A stretch of DNA of 64,000 nt from an uncultured Flavobacteriaceae bacterium (GTDB lineage Bacteria; Bacteroidota; Bacteroidia; Flavobacteriales; Flavobacteriaceae), in assembly GCA_947500445.1 (NCBI GenBank), contig CANMSB010000025.1, forward strand, positions 1 to 64,000, read 5' to 3'. Under the pieces are notes generated by a model. The model had not been told where the DNA came from. It did no database searches and was given only the letters and a program-made list of their open reading frames with translations. This document shows, piece by piece, positions 38,372 to 47,733 of this stretch. Position 1 is the first letter of the stretch; every line of letters begins with the position of its first letter. Made by a program: the position numbers and the translations under genes.

Positions 38372-38550
38372 TTTTAACCCGGATTATGCATTAGAACTTC
38401 GTAATGAAGCTTTTAGCTGGGATAAAATATGACATTTTATGAATGTAAGCATAGCACCGCTACGGTTACATTTAAAAATGTAGCGCAGCACCATATTTTG
38501 AAGTAGCTGGAAGCTGTAATAGATTTTCTAATGCATAAAGCGGGTTTAAA
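38372..38550. repeat. Second type of miniature inverted-repeat element with a long internal hairpin
   Basis: The ends are AACCCGGATTATGCATTAGA (from 38376) and TCTAATGCATAAAGCGGGTT (38527-38546), matching as inverted repeats at 22 of 25 positions when extended. The interior 38424-38499 folds as one long broken hairpin: AAAATATG/CATATTTT, CATTTT/AAAATG, AATGTAA/TTACATT and TAGC/GCTA. Its tip AAGCATAGCACCGCTACGGT (38447-38466) is the same core as at 14800 and 24207. Confidence 0.75.
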
Positions 38551-38661
38551 TACATCGTGGTTCATTTTACGGATGCCGTACAGTTACCCTCTTCATTCAA
38601 AAATACCAATTAAAAATAAGCTTTTGGGCAGTGCTCCGCCTTCCAAAGAACTGAAGCGGTA

Positions 38662-39012
38662 TTATTTCAGCAAGTTGGTGTTTTCATCGGGAAACACCAA
38701 TGACGGGTTGAACGTTTTGGCATCCGCTATTGGCATCCACGCATAGGTTATCAAAATAAGCACATCGCCAACAGCTACCTTTCGGGCCGCCGCTCCGTTC
38801 AAGGTGATTTCCCCACTGTTTCGGGGACCGGGAATGGCATAGGTTTCCAGGCGTTCGCCATTGTTATTGTTCACGATCTGTACTTTTTCTCCCCGGATGA
38901 TGTTGGCCGCATCCATCAAATCTTCGTCAATGGTAATGCTACCGATATAATTGAGGTCCGCTCCGGTGACTTTTACGCGATGTATTTTCGATTTTACAAC
39001 TTGAATTTGCAT
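38662..39012 (-). CDS. panD: Aspartate 1-decarboxylase
   Basis: The protein has 116 residues, the usual length of the proenzyme. It is cut autocatalytically between Gly and Ser ([17 protein letters not shown], Ser26 being the future pyruvoyl group). Lys9 and Tyr58-region residues ([20 protein letters not shown]) of the active site are present, as is the typical [12 protein letters not shown]. It makes beta-alanine for pantothenate. It follows panC by 14 bases on the same strand, so both come from one transcript. The enzyme is cytoplasmic. Confidence 0.97.
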   Translation of the reverse strand: MQIQVVKSKIHRVKVTGADLNYIGSITIDEDLMDAANIIRGEKVQIVNNNNGERLETYAIPGPRNSGEITLNGAAARKVAVGDVLILITYAWMPIADAKTFNPSLVFPDENTNLLK

Positions 39013-39026
39013 AAATGTGGTGTTCG

Positions 39027-39872
39027 TTAGTTTAAGGCAATGTTGTCGATAAGGCGCACATCATCAGCATAAACGGCTATAAACGCCCTATATTTTTGGT
39101 CGTCCTGAATTTTTGCGTCGGGCAGCAATGTTCGCTCGTTCGCAATGGTCAGGTACTCTAGTTCAAGATGGGGATGTTTTTCAAACGATTCTTTTACCCA
39201 TTCCTCAATAGAACTTGCATTTTTCGTGCCAAATTGGGTTTTCACCGCTTTCAAGGTGGCATGGATAAAAGGCGCTTCTTTGCGAACGCCCTCGGAAAGG
39301 CGTTTATTGCGTGAACTCAACGCCAATCCATCGGCTTCCCTGACAATTGGGCAGCCAATGATCGTTATGGGCAGCTCAAGCTGTGCCACCAAACTTTTGA
39401 TGATCTGTAGTTGCTGAAAATCTTTTTCCCCAAAGTACGCTCGCTGTGGGGCCACAGCGCGCAACAGCATTTCCACAACGGTACCCACCCCATTAAAATG
39501 GCCGGGCCGAAAGGCACCTTCCATAACCTTTTCCAGCCCACCGAAATCATACGTTTTCGCATGCAATCCTTCTTGGTACATTTCCGCTACCGGGGGAACG
39601 AAAACCAAAAGCTGTTCCGATACGGAATTTAAAAGGGCCAGGTCGGTTTCATGGTCGCGTGGATAGCTTTCGAGGTCCCCTGCATTGTTGAATTGGGTGG
39701 GGTTGACAAAAATACTGACCACTACCACATCATTTTCGGATACCGCCTTTCGTACCAGTGCCAAATGGCCATCGTGCAAGGCTCCCATGGTCGGGACCAA
39801 ACCCAGTAGGCTGCCCGGTGCTCGGTTGGAGAGCGCGGATCTTAGGGCTTTTTTGGTTTCTATCAAAGGCAT
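39027..39872 (-). CDS. panC: Pantoate--beta-alanine ligase
   Basis: The 281-residue length is standard. The nucleotidyltransferase HxGH-type motif is [20 protein letters not shown] at about 23-42. Other family blocks are [45 protein letters not shown] and [11 protein letters not shown], the last holding the KMSK-like loop. It joins pantoate to the beta-alanine made by PanD, next gene in the same operon. The divergent gene at 39977 encodes the glycogen synthase domain, with 104 bases between the start codons. Confidence 0.97.
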   Translation of the reverse strand: MPLIETKKALRSALSNRAPGSLLGLVPTMGALHDGHLALVRKAVSENDVVVVSIFVNPTQFNNAGDLESYPRDHETDLALLNSVSEQLLVFVPPVAEMYQEGLHAKTYDFGGLEKVMEGAFRPGHFNGVGTVVEMLLRAVAPQRAYFGEKDFQQLQIIKSLVAQLELPITIIGCPIVREADGLALSSRNKRLSEGVRKEAPFIHATLKAVKTQFGTKNASSIEEWVKESFEKHPHLELEYLTIANERTLLPDAKIQDDQKYRAFIAVYADDVRLIDNIALN

Positions 39873-39931
39873 ATTTCATGGTTAAAAGCGAGCAAACTTA
39901 CTATAAATACGGCTAATCTGCATAATTTTTG

Positions 39932-39939
39932 TAGTTTTG
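39932..39939 (+). promoter_or_regulatory. -7 promoter box of the glycogen synthase-like gene
   Basis: TAGTTTTG fits TAnnTTTG and lies 37 bases before the ATG at 39977. The -33 region is weak. Confidence 0.5.
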
Positions 39940-39976
39940 CAACTCCGTAAGAACGGTTAACGTATATACAGCTTCT

Positions 39977-40786
39977 ATGAATGGCAAAAAGATATTGTTC
40001 GTATCTTCAGAATTAGTTCCTTACCTTCCTGAAAATGAGGTGTCCTTGATGTCTTACGAAACACCCCGAATGGTGAACAGTAAAGGCGGTCAAATCCGTA
40101 TTTTTATGCCCAGGTACGGCAACATCAACGAACGTAGGCATCAGTTGCACGAAGTGATCCGTTTGTCGGGTATGAACTTGGTCATCAATGATATGGACAT
40201 GCCTTTGATCATAAAGGTAGCGTCCATTCCTAGAGAACGCATTCAGGTATACTTTATCGATAATGACGAGTATTTTAAAAGAAAGGCCACTTTTAGTAAC
40301 GAAGAGGGCGCTCTTTTCCCCGATAATGACCAACGGGCCATATTTTTCGCCAAGGGTGTAGTAGAAACGGTAAAAAAGTTGAACTGGAACCCTGATATTA
40401 TCCACGTTCACGGATGGATGGCCTCATTATTACCTTTGTATCTTAAAAAATATTACGCGGACGAACCCTTGTTCACCGAAAGTAAAATTGTAACATCGGT
40501 CTATAAAAAATCCTTTGATGGGATGCTCGACCAAGGAATGATGCAAAAAATCGCCTTTGATGGAATTCCAGAGGAGCAAATCCAACCTTTGGCCTCGCCC
40601 GATTATAATAATTTGTTAAAAGTGGCCGTAGATTTTTCGGATGCGGTTATTTTAGCCTCGGAAGAAGTTCCAGAAGCGTTAAAACAACACATTTCCAACC
40701 TTCAAGTACCAGTGTTGCCGTATGTTCCCTTGCAAGAATTTGAGGACGCGTATGCCAACTTTTATGAAACGGAAGTTTTAAAGTAA
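39977..40786 (+). CDS. Stand-alone glycogen/starch synthase N-terminal (GT5) domain protein
   Basis: The protein has 269 residues, about half of a normal glycogen synthase. It holds only the N-terminal Rossmann domain: KKILFVSSELVPYLPENEVS, MVNSKGGQIRIFMPRYGNIN and PDIIHVHGWMASLLPLYLKK. The usual ADP-glucose lysine motif KTGGL is changed, and the C-terminal GT-B nucleotide-binding half is absent. It is not a truncation by frameshift: the stop is clean and the next gene starts six bases on. This short form appears to be a lineage feature of Flavobacteriia. Glycogen synthesis by this protein alone is doubtful; a regulatory or envelope-linked role with the DUF4270 lipoprotein and GlmS is possible. 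Confidence 0.85.
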   Translation: MNGKKILFVSSELVPYLPENEVSLMSYETPRMVNSKGGQIRIFMPRYGNINERRHQLHEVIRLSGMNLVINDMDMPLIIKVASIPRERIQVYFIDNDEYFKRKATFSNEEGALFPDNDQRAIFFAKGVVETVKKLNWNPDIIHVHGWMASLLPLYLKKYYADEPLFTESKIVTSVYKKSFDGMLDQGMMQKIAFDGIPEEQIQPLASPDYNNLLKVAVDFSDAVILASEEVPEALKQHISNLQVPVLPYVPLQEFEDAYANFYETEVLK

Positions 40787-40791
40787 CCCAA

Positions 40792-42651
40792 ATGATTTTT
40801 CTGAAAAAAATAAAAGCGCCCGCCTTGTTGGTAGGCTTGCTGCTATTGGCCCTTGTTTCCTGTGAAGAGGATCTTACCACTCTAGGGGGTACCGTCGTAG
40901 GAAGCGAACCCTTTTCTACCGGTAACGAGACTTACCCGGTGTTTGCGGTCAATAAAAAAATTAACGCAGTACAGACCAATCGGTTGCCGCTGTACCAGTT
41001 GGGTGTCTTTAACGACGCTGTTTACGGGCGAACGGAAGCACAGATCACTTCTCAACTGCTATTGCCCGAAGGAAATCCGACCTTTGGTGCGAGCACCCAG
41101 GACGAAGAAGACAATGACCCTGATAAAATTCCCGAGGCGGAAACGGTAACGGAAGTGGTTCTTTACATCCCGTATTTGAGTCAGACCGAAGCGGTAAGGG
41201 ATATGGACAATGATGGAGTGGACGATTTTTTGGACGAGTTTCCGGACGATCCCAATAACGATGATGATGGTGATACACTGACCAATGCCGAAGAACGTGC
41301 CTTGGGCACCAACCCTTTGGAGCGGGATACCGATAATGATGGAATAGATGATAATGTAGATGAGGAGACATTACAGAATAACTTTCCCAAAACAATCGAT
41401 ATCGATAGTATCTATGGAAATCGGGAGGCAGGATTCCGATTAACGGTAAGCGAATCCGAATTCTTTCTTCGAGACTTTGATCCGCAAAGCAACTTTACCG
41501 AGCAGCAGGAATATTTCAATACTCAACGGTTCGATCAGGATTTTTTGGGAGATTTGCTATATCAGACCGATACCTTGGAGACCATCAGCAATCTTGAATA
41601 TGTATTTGACAACGAGGACGATCCCGATACCGAGGAAAACGAGGCGTTGTCGGTAACCAAGGCCGACCCGGGCATACGTGTCGTTTTGAGTGCTGAATTT
41701 TTTCAGGAAAATTTAATCGACAAAGAGGGTAGTTCGGAACTGCGTAGTCAGGCCAATTTCAATGAATTTTTACGGGGTATCCATATTGCGTTAGAACCAA
41801 TAGGGGAAGAACTAATGCTGTTGCTGAACTTGAACCAGGCCGAAGTGCAGCTAACCTATACGTTCGAAAGTGAAGACCCGGACAATAGCGAGACCAATCT
41901 GGTAAACGAACGCACCATAGTATTGAATTTACTTCGGGCAACTCCTCAGGGAACGGTTGGCAATGCGGTAAATACGATTATTCAAGATGACTTTCCTGCG
42001 GAGGTCATTGAAAACTTTAACGAATCGAACGCCTCTAGAATCTATTTAAAAGGTGGTGCCGGTTCTTATTCCCAGATTAATTTGTTCAGTGATGATACGG
42101 GAGAGGAGACAGATGCCATAACCAATATTAAGGCGCAAAACTGGATCATTAACGAGGCGAACTTGGTTTTTTATGTAGATCGAACGACCCTGGGAGATGC
42201 AGCGGTGACGGAACCTATGGATGATGTTGCATTTCGAGAACCGTTCCGTTTGTACCTGTTTGATCTGGAAACCGGAATCCCTATTATAGATCTTAGCACC
42301 GAGGTTTCCGCGGCCAATACACTTTTTGGTAGTTTTTTGAATTACGACGGTCTCTTGGAGCGTGATGAAAACGGACAAGGCATAAAATACACCGTTAGGA
42401 TTACCGATCATATCAACGATTTAATCCTTAGGGACCAAGAGAACGTTGCCTTGGGGCTCATGCTTACCCCTGACATATCCACCATAGGAAATTTTAGGAC
42501 GGCATCGGCGCTGGTGGAAGGTGAGACAGATATTGCACTTCCAATAGAGCCCACTTATACACCGGTGGGTACGGTGCTTTTCGGTAGTGGACCAGACGTT
42601 CCGGAAGCCCAGCGTTTACAACTGGAAATTTTTTATACCGAGGCGGACTAA
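40792..42651 (+). CDS. DUF4270 lipoprotein with thrombospondin-type-3 calcium-binding insert
   Basis: The protein has 619 residues. The lipobox LLALVSC has Cys24. DUF4270 covers most of the rest (GSEPFSTGNETYPVFAVNKK, LGVFNDAVYGRTEAQITSQL near the start, TSQ-type beta repeats later, YTVRITDHINDLILRDQENV near the end). At about 140-195 there is an acidic insert with repeats DMDNDGVDDFLDEFPDDPNN, DDDGDTLTNAEERALGTNPL and DTDNDGIDDNVDEE, the thrombospondin-type-3/calcium-binding pattern, which should stiffen on binding Ca2+. It starts six bases after the glycogen synthase domain gene, so they share a transcript. It should sit in the outer membrane; the function is unknown. Confidence 0.87.
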   Translation: MIFLKKIKAPALLVGLLLLALVSCEEDLTTLGGTVVGSEPFSTGNETYPVFAVNKKINAVQTNRLPLYQLGVFNDAVYGRTEAQITSQLLLPEGNPTFGASTQDEEDNDPDKIPEAETVTEVVLYIPYLSQTEAVRDMDNDGVDDFLDEFPDDPNNDDDGDTLTNAEERALGTNPLERDTDNDGIDDNVDEETLQNNFPKTIDIDSIYGNREAGFRLTVSESEFFLRDFDPQSNFTEQQEYFNTQRFDQDFLGDLLYQTDTLETISNLEYVFDNEDDPDTEENEALSVTKADPGIRVVLSAEFFQENLIDKEGSSELRSQANFNEFLRGIHIALEPIGEELMLLLNLNQAEVQLTYTFESEDPDNSETNLVNERTIVLNLLRATPQGTVGNAVNTIIQDDFPAEVIENFNESNASRIYLKGGAGSYSQINLFSDDTGEETDAITNIKAQNWIINEANLVFYVDRTTLGDAAVTEPMDDVAFREPFRLYLFDLETGIPIIDLSTEVSAANTLFGSFLNYDGLLERDENGQGIKYTVRITDHINDLILRDQENVALGLMLTPDISTIGNFRTASALVEGETDIALPIEPTYTPVGTVLFGSGPDVPEAQRLQLEIFYTEAD

Positions 42652-42750
42652 AAGGGGGGCGTCGATTGCGATGTAACGCAATGGTTTTCGATTATGATCG
42701 AGACAGTAAAACAAAATAACTTCAAAGAAAATATACGTACGTTAACGACG

Positions 42751-42785
42751 TTTGTTAAACGTAGGCGGTGTTTCCCTTACATTTG
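42751..42785 (+). promoter_or_regulatory. Flavobacterial promoter of glmS
   Basis: TTTG at 42751-42754 (-33) and TACATTTG at 42778-42785 (-7) are separated by 23 bases, within the reported range for Bacteroidota sigma factor. The start codon is 36 bases beyond. No glmS ribozyme-like fold is evident in the leader. Confidence 0.6.
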
Positions 42786-42820
42786 CGACGTACTTGTAAA
42801 TCCTTTTTAAATTCAATTTT

Positions 42821-44668
42821 ATGTGTGGAATAGTCGGTTATATAGGATATAGAGAAGCCTATCCAATACTTATTAAAGGTTTGCAGCGCTTGGAGTACCG
42901 TGGGTACGACAGTGCCGGTGTGGCCATTTATGACGGCACCGATATTAACCTGGCCAAAACGAAAGGAAAGGTCGAAGATCTTTCGAAGAAGGCGGAATCT
43001 TCTATTTCGGTAAAAGGGAACTTAGGTATAGGCCATACGCGTTGGGCTACCCATGGTGTTCCTAATGATGTAAACTCGCACCCACACTATTCGAACTCTG
43101 GAAATTTGGTAATCATCCACAACGGAATCATCGAAAATTATGAATCGATAAAAAAAGAACTGGTAAAACGCGGCTATACCTTTAACTCCGATACCGATAC
43201 GGAGGTATTGGTAAACCTAATCGAAGAAGTACAAAAAACCGAAGATGTTAAATTGGGCAAGGCCGTACAAATAGCGCTCAACCAAGTGGTAGGTGCGTAC
43301 GCAATTGCGGTTTTTGATTTGAAAAAGCCCGATGAGATCGTGGTGGCCAAACTCGGTAGCCCGTTGGCCATAGGTGTGGGCGACAACGAATTTTTTATTG
43401 CTTCGGACGCATCCCCTTTTATCGAGTTTACCAACAATGCCGTTTACCTTGAGGACGAGGAAATGGCGATCGTACGTTTGGGCAAAGAGATCAAACTTCG
43501 AAAGATAAAGGACGATGCCATTGCATACCCTAATATTCTGGAGCTGCAATTAAATTTGGAAGAAATTGAAAAGGGCGGCTACGACCATTTCATGCTAAAG
43601 GAAATATACGAGCAGCCTAGGGCCATTTTGGACACTTACAGAGGGCGTTTGTTGGCCGATCAGGGATTGATCCGAATGGCGGGTATCGATCAAAACCTGG
43701 AAAAATTTTTGAAGGCCGATCGTATCATTATCGTCGCTTGCGGAACCTCTTGGCACGCGGGACTTGTTGCGGAGTACATTTTTGAAGATTTGGCCAGGAT
43801 ACCGGTGGAGGTGGAATATGCCTCGGAGTTCCGATATCGAAATCCGGTCATCACCGAAAAAGACGTATTGATCGCTATTTCCCAGTCGGGGGAGACCGCC
43901 GATACCCTTGCCGCTATCAAACTGGCAAAAGAAAAGGGCGCTTTTGTATTTGGAGTGTGTAACGTAGTAGGGTCGTCTATCGCCAGGGCCACCGATGCCG
44001 GAGCGTATACCCATGCCGGCCCCGAAATTGGGGTGGCCTCTACCAAAGCCTTTACTACACAGATTACCGTGTTGACCCTGATTGCCTTAAAGCTCGCCAA
44101 AGAAAAAGGGGAGTTCTCCGAATCAAAATTCCACGAGTTTCTTACCGAATTGGAAACCATTCCATCCAAGGTAGAGACCGCCTTAAAATCGGACGCACAG
44201 ATAAAGATGGTCGCCGATGTATATAAAGATTCCAATAACTGTCTTTATTTGGGAAGGGGATATAATTTCCCGGTTGCCCTGGAAGGGGCCCTCAAATTAA
44301 AAGAGATCAGTTACATACACGCCGAGGGGTATCCCGCGGCTGAAATGAAACACGGTCCTATCGCCCTGATCGACGAACAAATGCCGGTCATCGTTATCGC
44401 GACCAAAAAAGGTCATTACGAAAAAGTAGTGAGCAATATCCAAGAGATCAAGTCCCGAAAAGGTAAGATCATCGCCATCGTTACAGAGGGTGACGAACAG
44501 GTACGTAGTCTGGCCGATCACGTTGTGGAGGTTCCGGAGACCTTGGAAAGCCTAACGCCTTTGTTGACCACCATACCACTTCAATTGCTCTCTTACCATA
44601 TTGCAGTGATGCGGGAGTGTAACGTGGACCAACCCAGGAACTTGGCAAAATCGGTTACGGTCGAATAG
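42821..44668 (+). CDS. glmS: Glutamine--fructose-6-phosphate transaminase (isomerizing)
   Basis: The 615-residue length is standard. The N-terminal glutaminase domain starts MCGIVGYIGYREAYPILIKG, with the nucleophile Cys2, plus RWATHG and HNGIIENY. Two SIS domains follow (ACGTSWHAGLVAEYIFEDLA, AISQSGETADTLAAIKLAKE; GRGYNFPVALEGALKLKEIS). The C-terminal NLAKSVTVE is the conserved catalytic tail. It makes glucosamine-6-phosphate for peptidoglycan and lipid A. It has its own promoter and terminator although it follows the DUF4270 gene on the same strand. Confidence 0.98.
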   Translation: MCGIVGYIGYREAYPILIKGLQRLEYRGYDSAGVAIYDGTDINLAKTKGKVEDLSKKAESSISVKGNLGIGHTRWATHGVPNDVNSHPHYSNSGNLVIIHNGIIENYESIKKELVKRGYTFNSDTDTEVLVNLIEEVQKTEDVKLGKAVQIALNQVVGAYAIAVFDLKKPDEIVVAKLGSPLAIGVGDNEFFIASDASPFIEFTNNAVYLEDEEMAIVRLGKEIKLRKIKDDAIAYPNILELQLNLEEIEKGGYDHFMLKEIYEQPRAILDTYRGRLLADQGLIRMAGIDQNLEKFLKADRIIIVACGTSWHAGLVAEYIFEDLARIPVEVEYASEFRYRNPVITEKDVLIAISQSGETADTLAAIKLAKEKGAFVFGVCNVVGSSIARATDAGAYTHAGPEIGVASTKAFTTQITVLTLIALKLAKEKGEFSESKFHEFLTELETIPSKVETALKSDAQIKMVADVYKDSNNCLYLGRGYNFPVALEGALKLKEISYIHAEGYPAAEMKHGPIALIDEQMPVIVIATKKGHYEKVVSNIQEIKSRKGKIIAIVTEGDEQVRSLADHVVEVPETLESLTPLLTTIPLQLLSYHIAVMRECNVDQPRNLAKSVTVE

Positions 44669-44692
44669 TCAGAATTATAACCAAATAAATGT

Positions 44693-44724
44693 AAGGCCTC
44701 GATTTTTTTCGTGGCCTTTTTTGT
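44693..44724 (+). terminator. Rho-independent terminator of glmS
   Basis: AAGGCC (44693-44698) and GGCCTT (44713-44718) with an inner CGA/TCG pairing form the stem, followed by a T run. Confidence 0.8.
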
Positions 44725-44866
44725 TTCGTTTTTTGAAGATATCTCAGAATTACGGGGGTGTTGTTAGGAATAAAATACTATGCATGCATCCTTTTTTTTG
44801 TTTTATGATTTTCGATGTAAAAAAATCTGTATCTTGCCTTACAAACTAATATAACTCAAAACGAAT

Positions 44867-47671
44867 ATGAGAACAGTACTGTTGTTAACGTTTTTACTGT
44901 CGGGAATTCTTGGTTTTTCCCAGACCGTAATAAACGGAAAAGTAGTCGACCAAAACGATCAGCCTGTCCCGGGCGCCAACGTGGTCATTGAGGGAAAAGC
45001 CATTGGAACCGTAACGGATTTTGATGGTAATTTTGTTTTGGAGACTTCTGAAGTGCCCCCTTTTCAACTGAAAGTAACGAGTATCGGATACACTGACGCG
45101 ACCGCTGAGGTTACCGAAAACAACCAGACCCTTTCCATTGTGGTCTCCGAGGCACAAACCTTTTTGGACGAGGTGGTCATCTCCGCCTCCCGAACGCCGG
45201 AACGTATTTTTGAATCGCCGGTTTCCGTAGAGCGGTTCGGACTTAAGGAAATTAAATCGACCACGGCGGAATCCTTTTATGGAGGATTACAGAACCTGAA
45301 AGGTGTCGATGTCAATACCAATAGTTTAACTTTCCAGTCGATCAACACCCGTGGTTTTGCCGATTTTAACAACACCCGTTTTATGCAATTGGTCGATGGG
45401 ATGGACAACTCCGCTCCCGGGCTGAATTTCGTGCTCGGTAACTTGGTGGGAATGTCCGAATTGGAAGTGAACAGTGTAGAAATACTCCCGGGTGCCTCTT
45501 CCGCACTATATGGTGCCGGCGCATTCAACGGTATTTTGTTCATGACGAGTAAAAATCCTTTCGATTATCAAGGAATAAGTACTTATTTTAAAACGGGGAT
45601 CACTTCCCAAACAGCGGCGGGCGATAACAGTTATTACGATTTTGGAATTCGTGCGGCGCACGCGTTTAGCGATAAGTTTGCGTTGAAGGCCAATTTTTCC
45701 TATCTGCAAGGGGAGGATTGGCATGCCGTAAACGATATTGATTTGGGGAATCCCGGTCTTACCCGAACCGATCCCGGTTATGACGGTTTGAATATTTACG
45801 GGGACGAGGTGTCCAATGTGATAGACTTTGATGAGTTTGCCGGTCTGCCTTCCGGCACGCTTGGTTCCGCATTAATATCGAGAACGGGTTATGCCGAACA
45901 AGATTTGAATAATTATGGAGCGCAGAGCGTTAAGTTCGACGGGTCGGTGCACTACAAGCCTTTTGGCGATGACCTGGAAATTATTTACAACGGTAGAGTA
46001 GGTAGGGGAAATACCATCTACCAGGGTGCAAACCGCTATGCGATTCGAGATTTTATTTTGCAACAGCACAAGATAGAAATTCGTAACGATAACTTTTTTG
46101 TTCGCGGGTATACCACGATCGAGAACTCTGGAAATTCATATGATACCCGTTTTGCGGCCATCAACGTGAACAGAAGGTGGAAAAGAGACGCGCCAAACCC
46201 TAACAACCCTGCGGAACCCTCTTGGTTCGGAGATTACATCTCCACCTACATTGGAGCGCGTTTGGGCGTAGGTACGGGTCAATTGGCCGATGATGCCACC
46301 GCACATGCCGCCGCTAGGGCAGCTGCCGATACGGGTCGTCTAATTCCGGGGACTCCCGAGTTTGAAGCGGCGTTCAACAGTGTTATTTCCGATGGGGACC
46401 TGAGTAGTGGTGCCAAGTTTATCGATAACACCAAGTTGCGCCATGCCGATGGAAATTACAACTTTAGCCACTTGTTGAACGATAAGGTAGACCTACAGGT
46501 CGGTGGTTCCTTTCGAGAGTATGAATTGAATTCCAATGGAACCATCTTTACCGATTTTGATGGGCCGATTACCTACAGCGAGTTCGGTGCGTATACGCAG
46601 ATACAAGGAAAGGTGATGGATGAACGTTTGAAATATACGGCTTCCGTTCGTTACGACAAGAATGAATTTTTTGATGGTTTCTTCTCGCCAAGAGGATCTT
46701 TGGTATATACCTTTGGCGAAAGACGCAACCATAATATTAGAGGTTCGGTACAAAAAGGGTTCCGTAACCCGACGACGCAAGATTTGTTTATCGGACTTAA
46801 TAGTGGTCGAGCGGTATTGGTCGGTTCGGCACCGGATAACCTGGATCGCGACGTGCGTACTTTCGGGTTGAATCCTTCCGAAAACGGTGCTGCGCTTACT
46901 GGCTCTCCAACAGCAACAATCGTAGGTAGGGATGCTTACGAAAATGCTTTCAGTGTCAGTTCCCTGCAGGCGGGAGCTCCAGAGGCTGCAAATGTTGGAC
47001 TGGTAAAGCCTGAGGAAATCACGGCCTATGAAGTAGGGTATCGGGCGCAAATGGGGAAAACCGCTATCGATATTAGCGGGTATTATAACGATTACAACGA
47101 TTTTATCTCCACCACCTTGGTTTCTGTTCCGCTTTACGGCGACGTAGGGTTTACCGAAGTGGATAACACCGGTAAGCCCCTTGCTTTGAGCGCTTTGGAG
47201 AACGGGGATACCCAAGTGTACCAGACCTACACCAATTCACAGGCACCAATCAAGTCTTATGGGGTTACCGCCGGTGTGGATACCAAAATTTTAGGGAACT
47301 TTGATGTTGGTGTCAACTACACCTTCTCCGAACTAGATTTTAACCAAGCGGCCTTCCCTGACTTTAGACCGAGGTTCAACACCCCAAAACATAAGGTGAA
47401 AGCGTCCTTCGGAAATACGGAACTCTTCAAAAATTTTGGTTTTAACGTAAACTATAGATGGAGCGATTCCTTTTTATGGCAGGCTACTTTTGCCGATGGG
47501 GACGTACCGTCTTTTAGCGTGGTCGATGCCCAGATCAATTACTCCGTACCAAGTATAAAATCTATTTTTAAAATAGGAGGATCGAATATCCTTAATGAAG
47601 AATATTTTACCGCCGTAGGTACCGGGCTGGTAGGGGCGATATACTATGTTTCTTGGGCGATAAACCCTTAG
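44867..47671 (+). CDS. TonB-dependent receptor with carboxypeptidase-like N-domain
   Basis: The protein has 934 residues. A signal peptide (MRTVLLLTFLLSGILGFSQ) is followed by a carboxypeptidase-D-regulatory-like domain at about 20-95 (VINGKVVDQNDQPVPGANVV, GTVTDFDGNFVLET), a plug at about 105-230 (VISASRTPERIFESPVSVER, INTRGFADFNNTRFMQLVDG, VEILPGASSALYGAGAFNG) and a long barrel ending AIYYVSWAINP. The C-terminus is not the usual Phe, so the last strand is slightly atypical. No SusD or enzyme gene is adjacent, so cargo cannot be inferred. The gene is monocistronic, with a terminator 35 bases after the stop. Confidence 0.92.
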   Translation: MRTVLLLTFLLSGILGFSQTVINGKVVDQNDQPVPGANVVIEGKAIGTVTDFDGNFVLETSEVPPFQLKVTSIGYTDATAEVTENNQTLSIVVSEAQTFLDEVVISASRTPERIFESPVSVERFGLKEIKSTTAESFYGGLQNLKGVDVNTNSLTFQSINTRGFADFNNTRFMQLVDGMDNSAPGLNFVLGNLVGMSELEVNSVEILPGASSALYGAGAFNGILFMTSKNPFDYQGISTYFKTGITSQTAAGDNSYYDFGIRAAHAFSDKFALKANFSYLQGEDWHAVNDIDLGNPGLTRTDPGYDGLNIYGDEVSNVIDFDEFAGLPSGTLGSALISRTGYAEQDLNNYGAQSVKFDGSVHYKPFGDDLEIIYNGRVGRGNTIYQGANRYAIRDFILQQHKIEIRNDNFFVRGYTTIENSGNSYDTRFAAINVNRRWKRDAPNPNNPAEPSWFGDYISTYIGARLGVGTGQLADDATAHAAARAAADTGRLIPGTPEFEAAFNSVISDGDLSSGAKFIDNTKLRHADGNYNFSHLLNDKVDLQVGGSFREYELNSNGTIFTDFDGPITYSEFGAYTQIQGKVMDERLKYTASVRYDKNEFFDGFFSPRGSLVYTFGERRNHNIRGSVQKGFRNPTTQDLFIGLNSGRAVLVGSAPDNLDRDVRTFGLNPSENGAALTGSPTATIVGRDAYENAFSVSSLQAGAPEAANVGLVKPEEITAYEVGYRAQMGKTAIDISGYYNDYNDFISTTLVSVPLYGDVGFTEVDNTGKPLALSALENGDTQVYQTYTNSQAPIKSYGVTAGVDTKILGNFDVGVNYTFSELDFNQAAFPDFRPRFNTPKHKVKASFGNTELFKNFGFNVNYRWSDSFLWQATFADGDVPSFSVVDAQINYSVPSIKSIFKIGGSNILNEEYFTAVGTGLVGAIYYVSWAINP

Positions 47672-47705
47672 TATAACGGCTTATAAAAATGTATTGAATT
47701 AGAAT

Positions 47706-47733
47706 AGGCACCTTAGATTAGGTGCCTTTTTTT
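47706..47733 (+). terminator. Rho-independent terminator of the TonB receptor gene
   Basis: AGGCACCT (47706-47713) and AGGTGCCT (47720-47727) pair perfectly around TAGATT, followed by seven T. Confidence 0.9.

Noticed and set aside
38531-38746. Open frame of 71 codons near panD
   Set aside because: It begins in an inverted-repeat end and continues as antisense of panD.
42652-42820. glmS ribozyme in the leader of glmS
   Set aside because: The leader after the promoter is only about 30 bases and shows none of the ribozyme core; the ribozyme is mainly known from Firmicutes.
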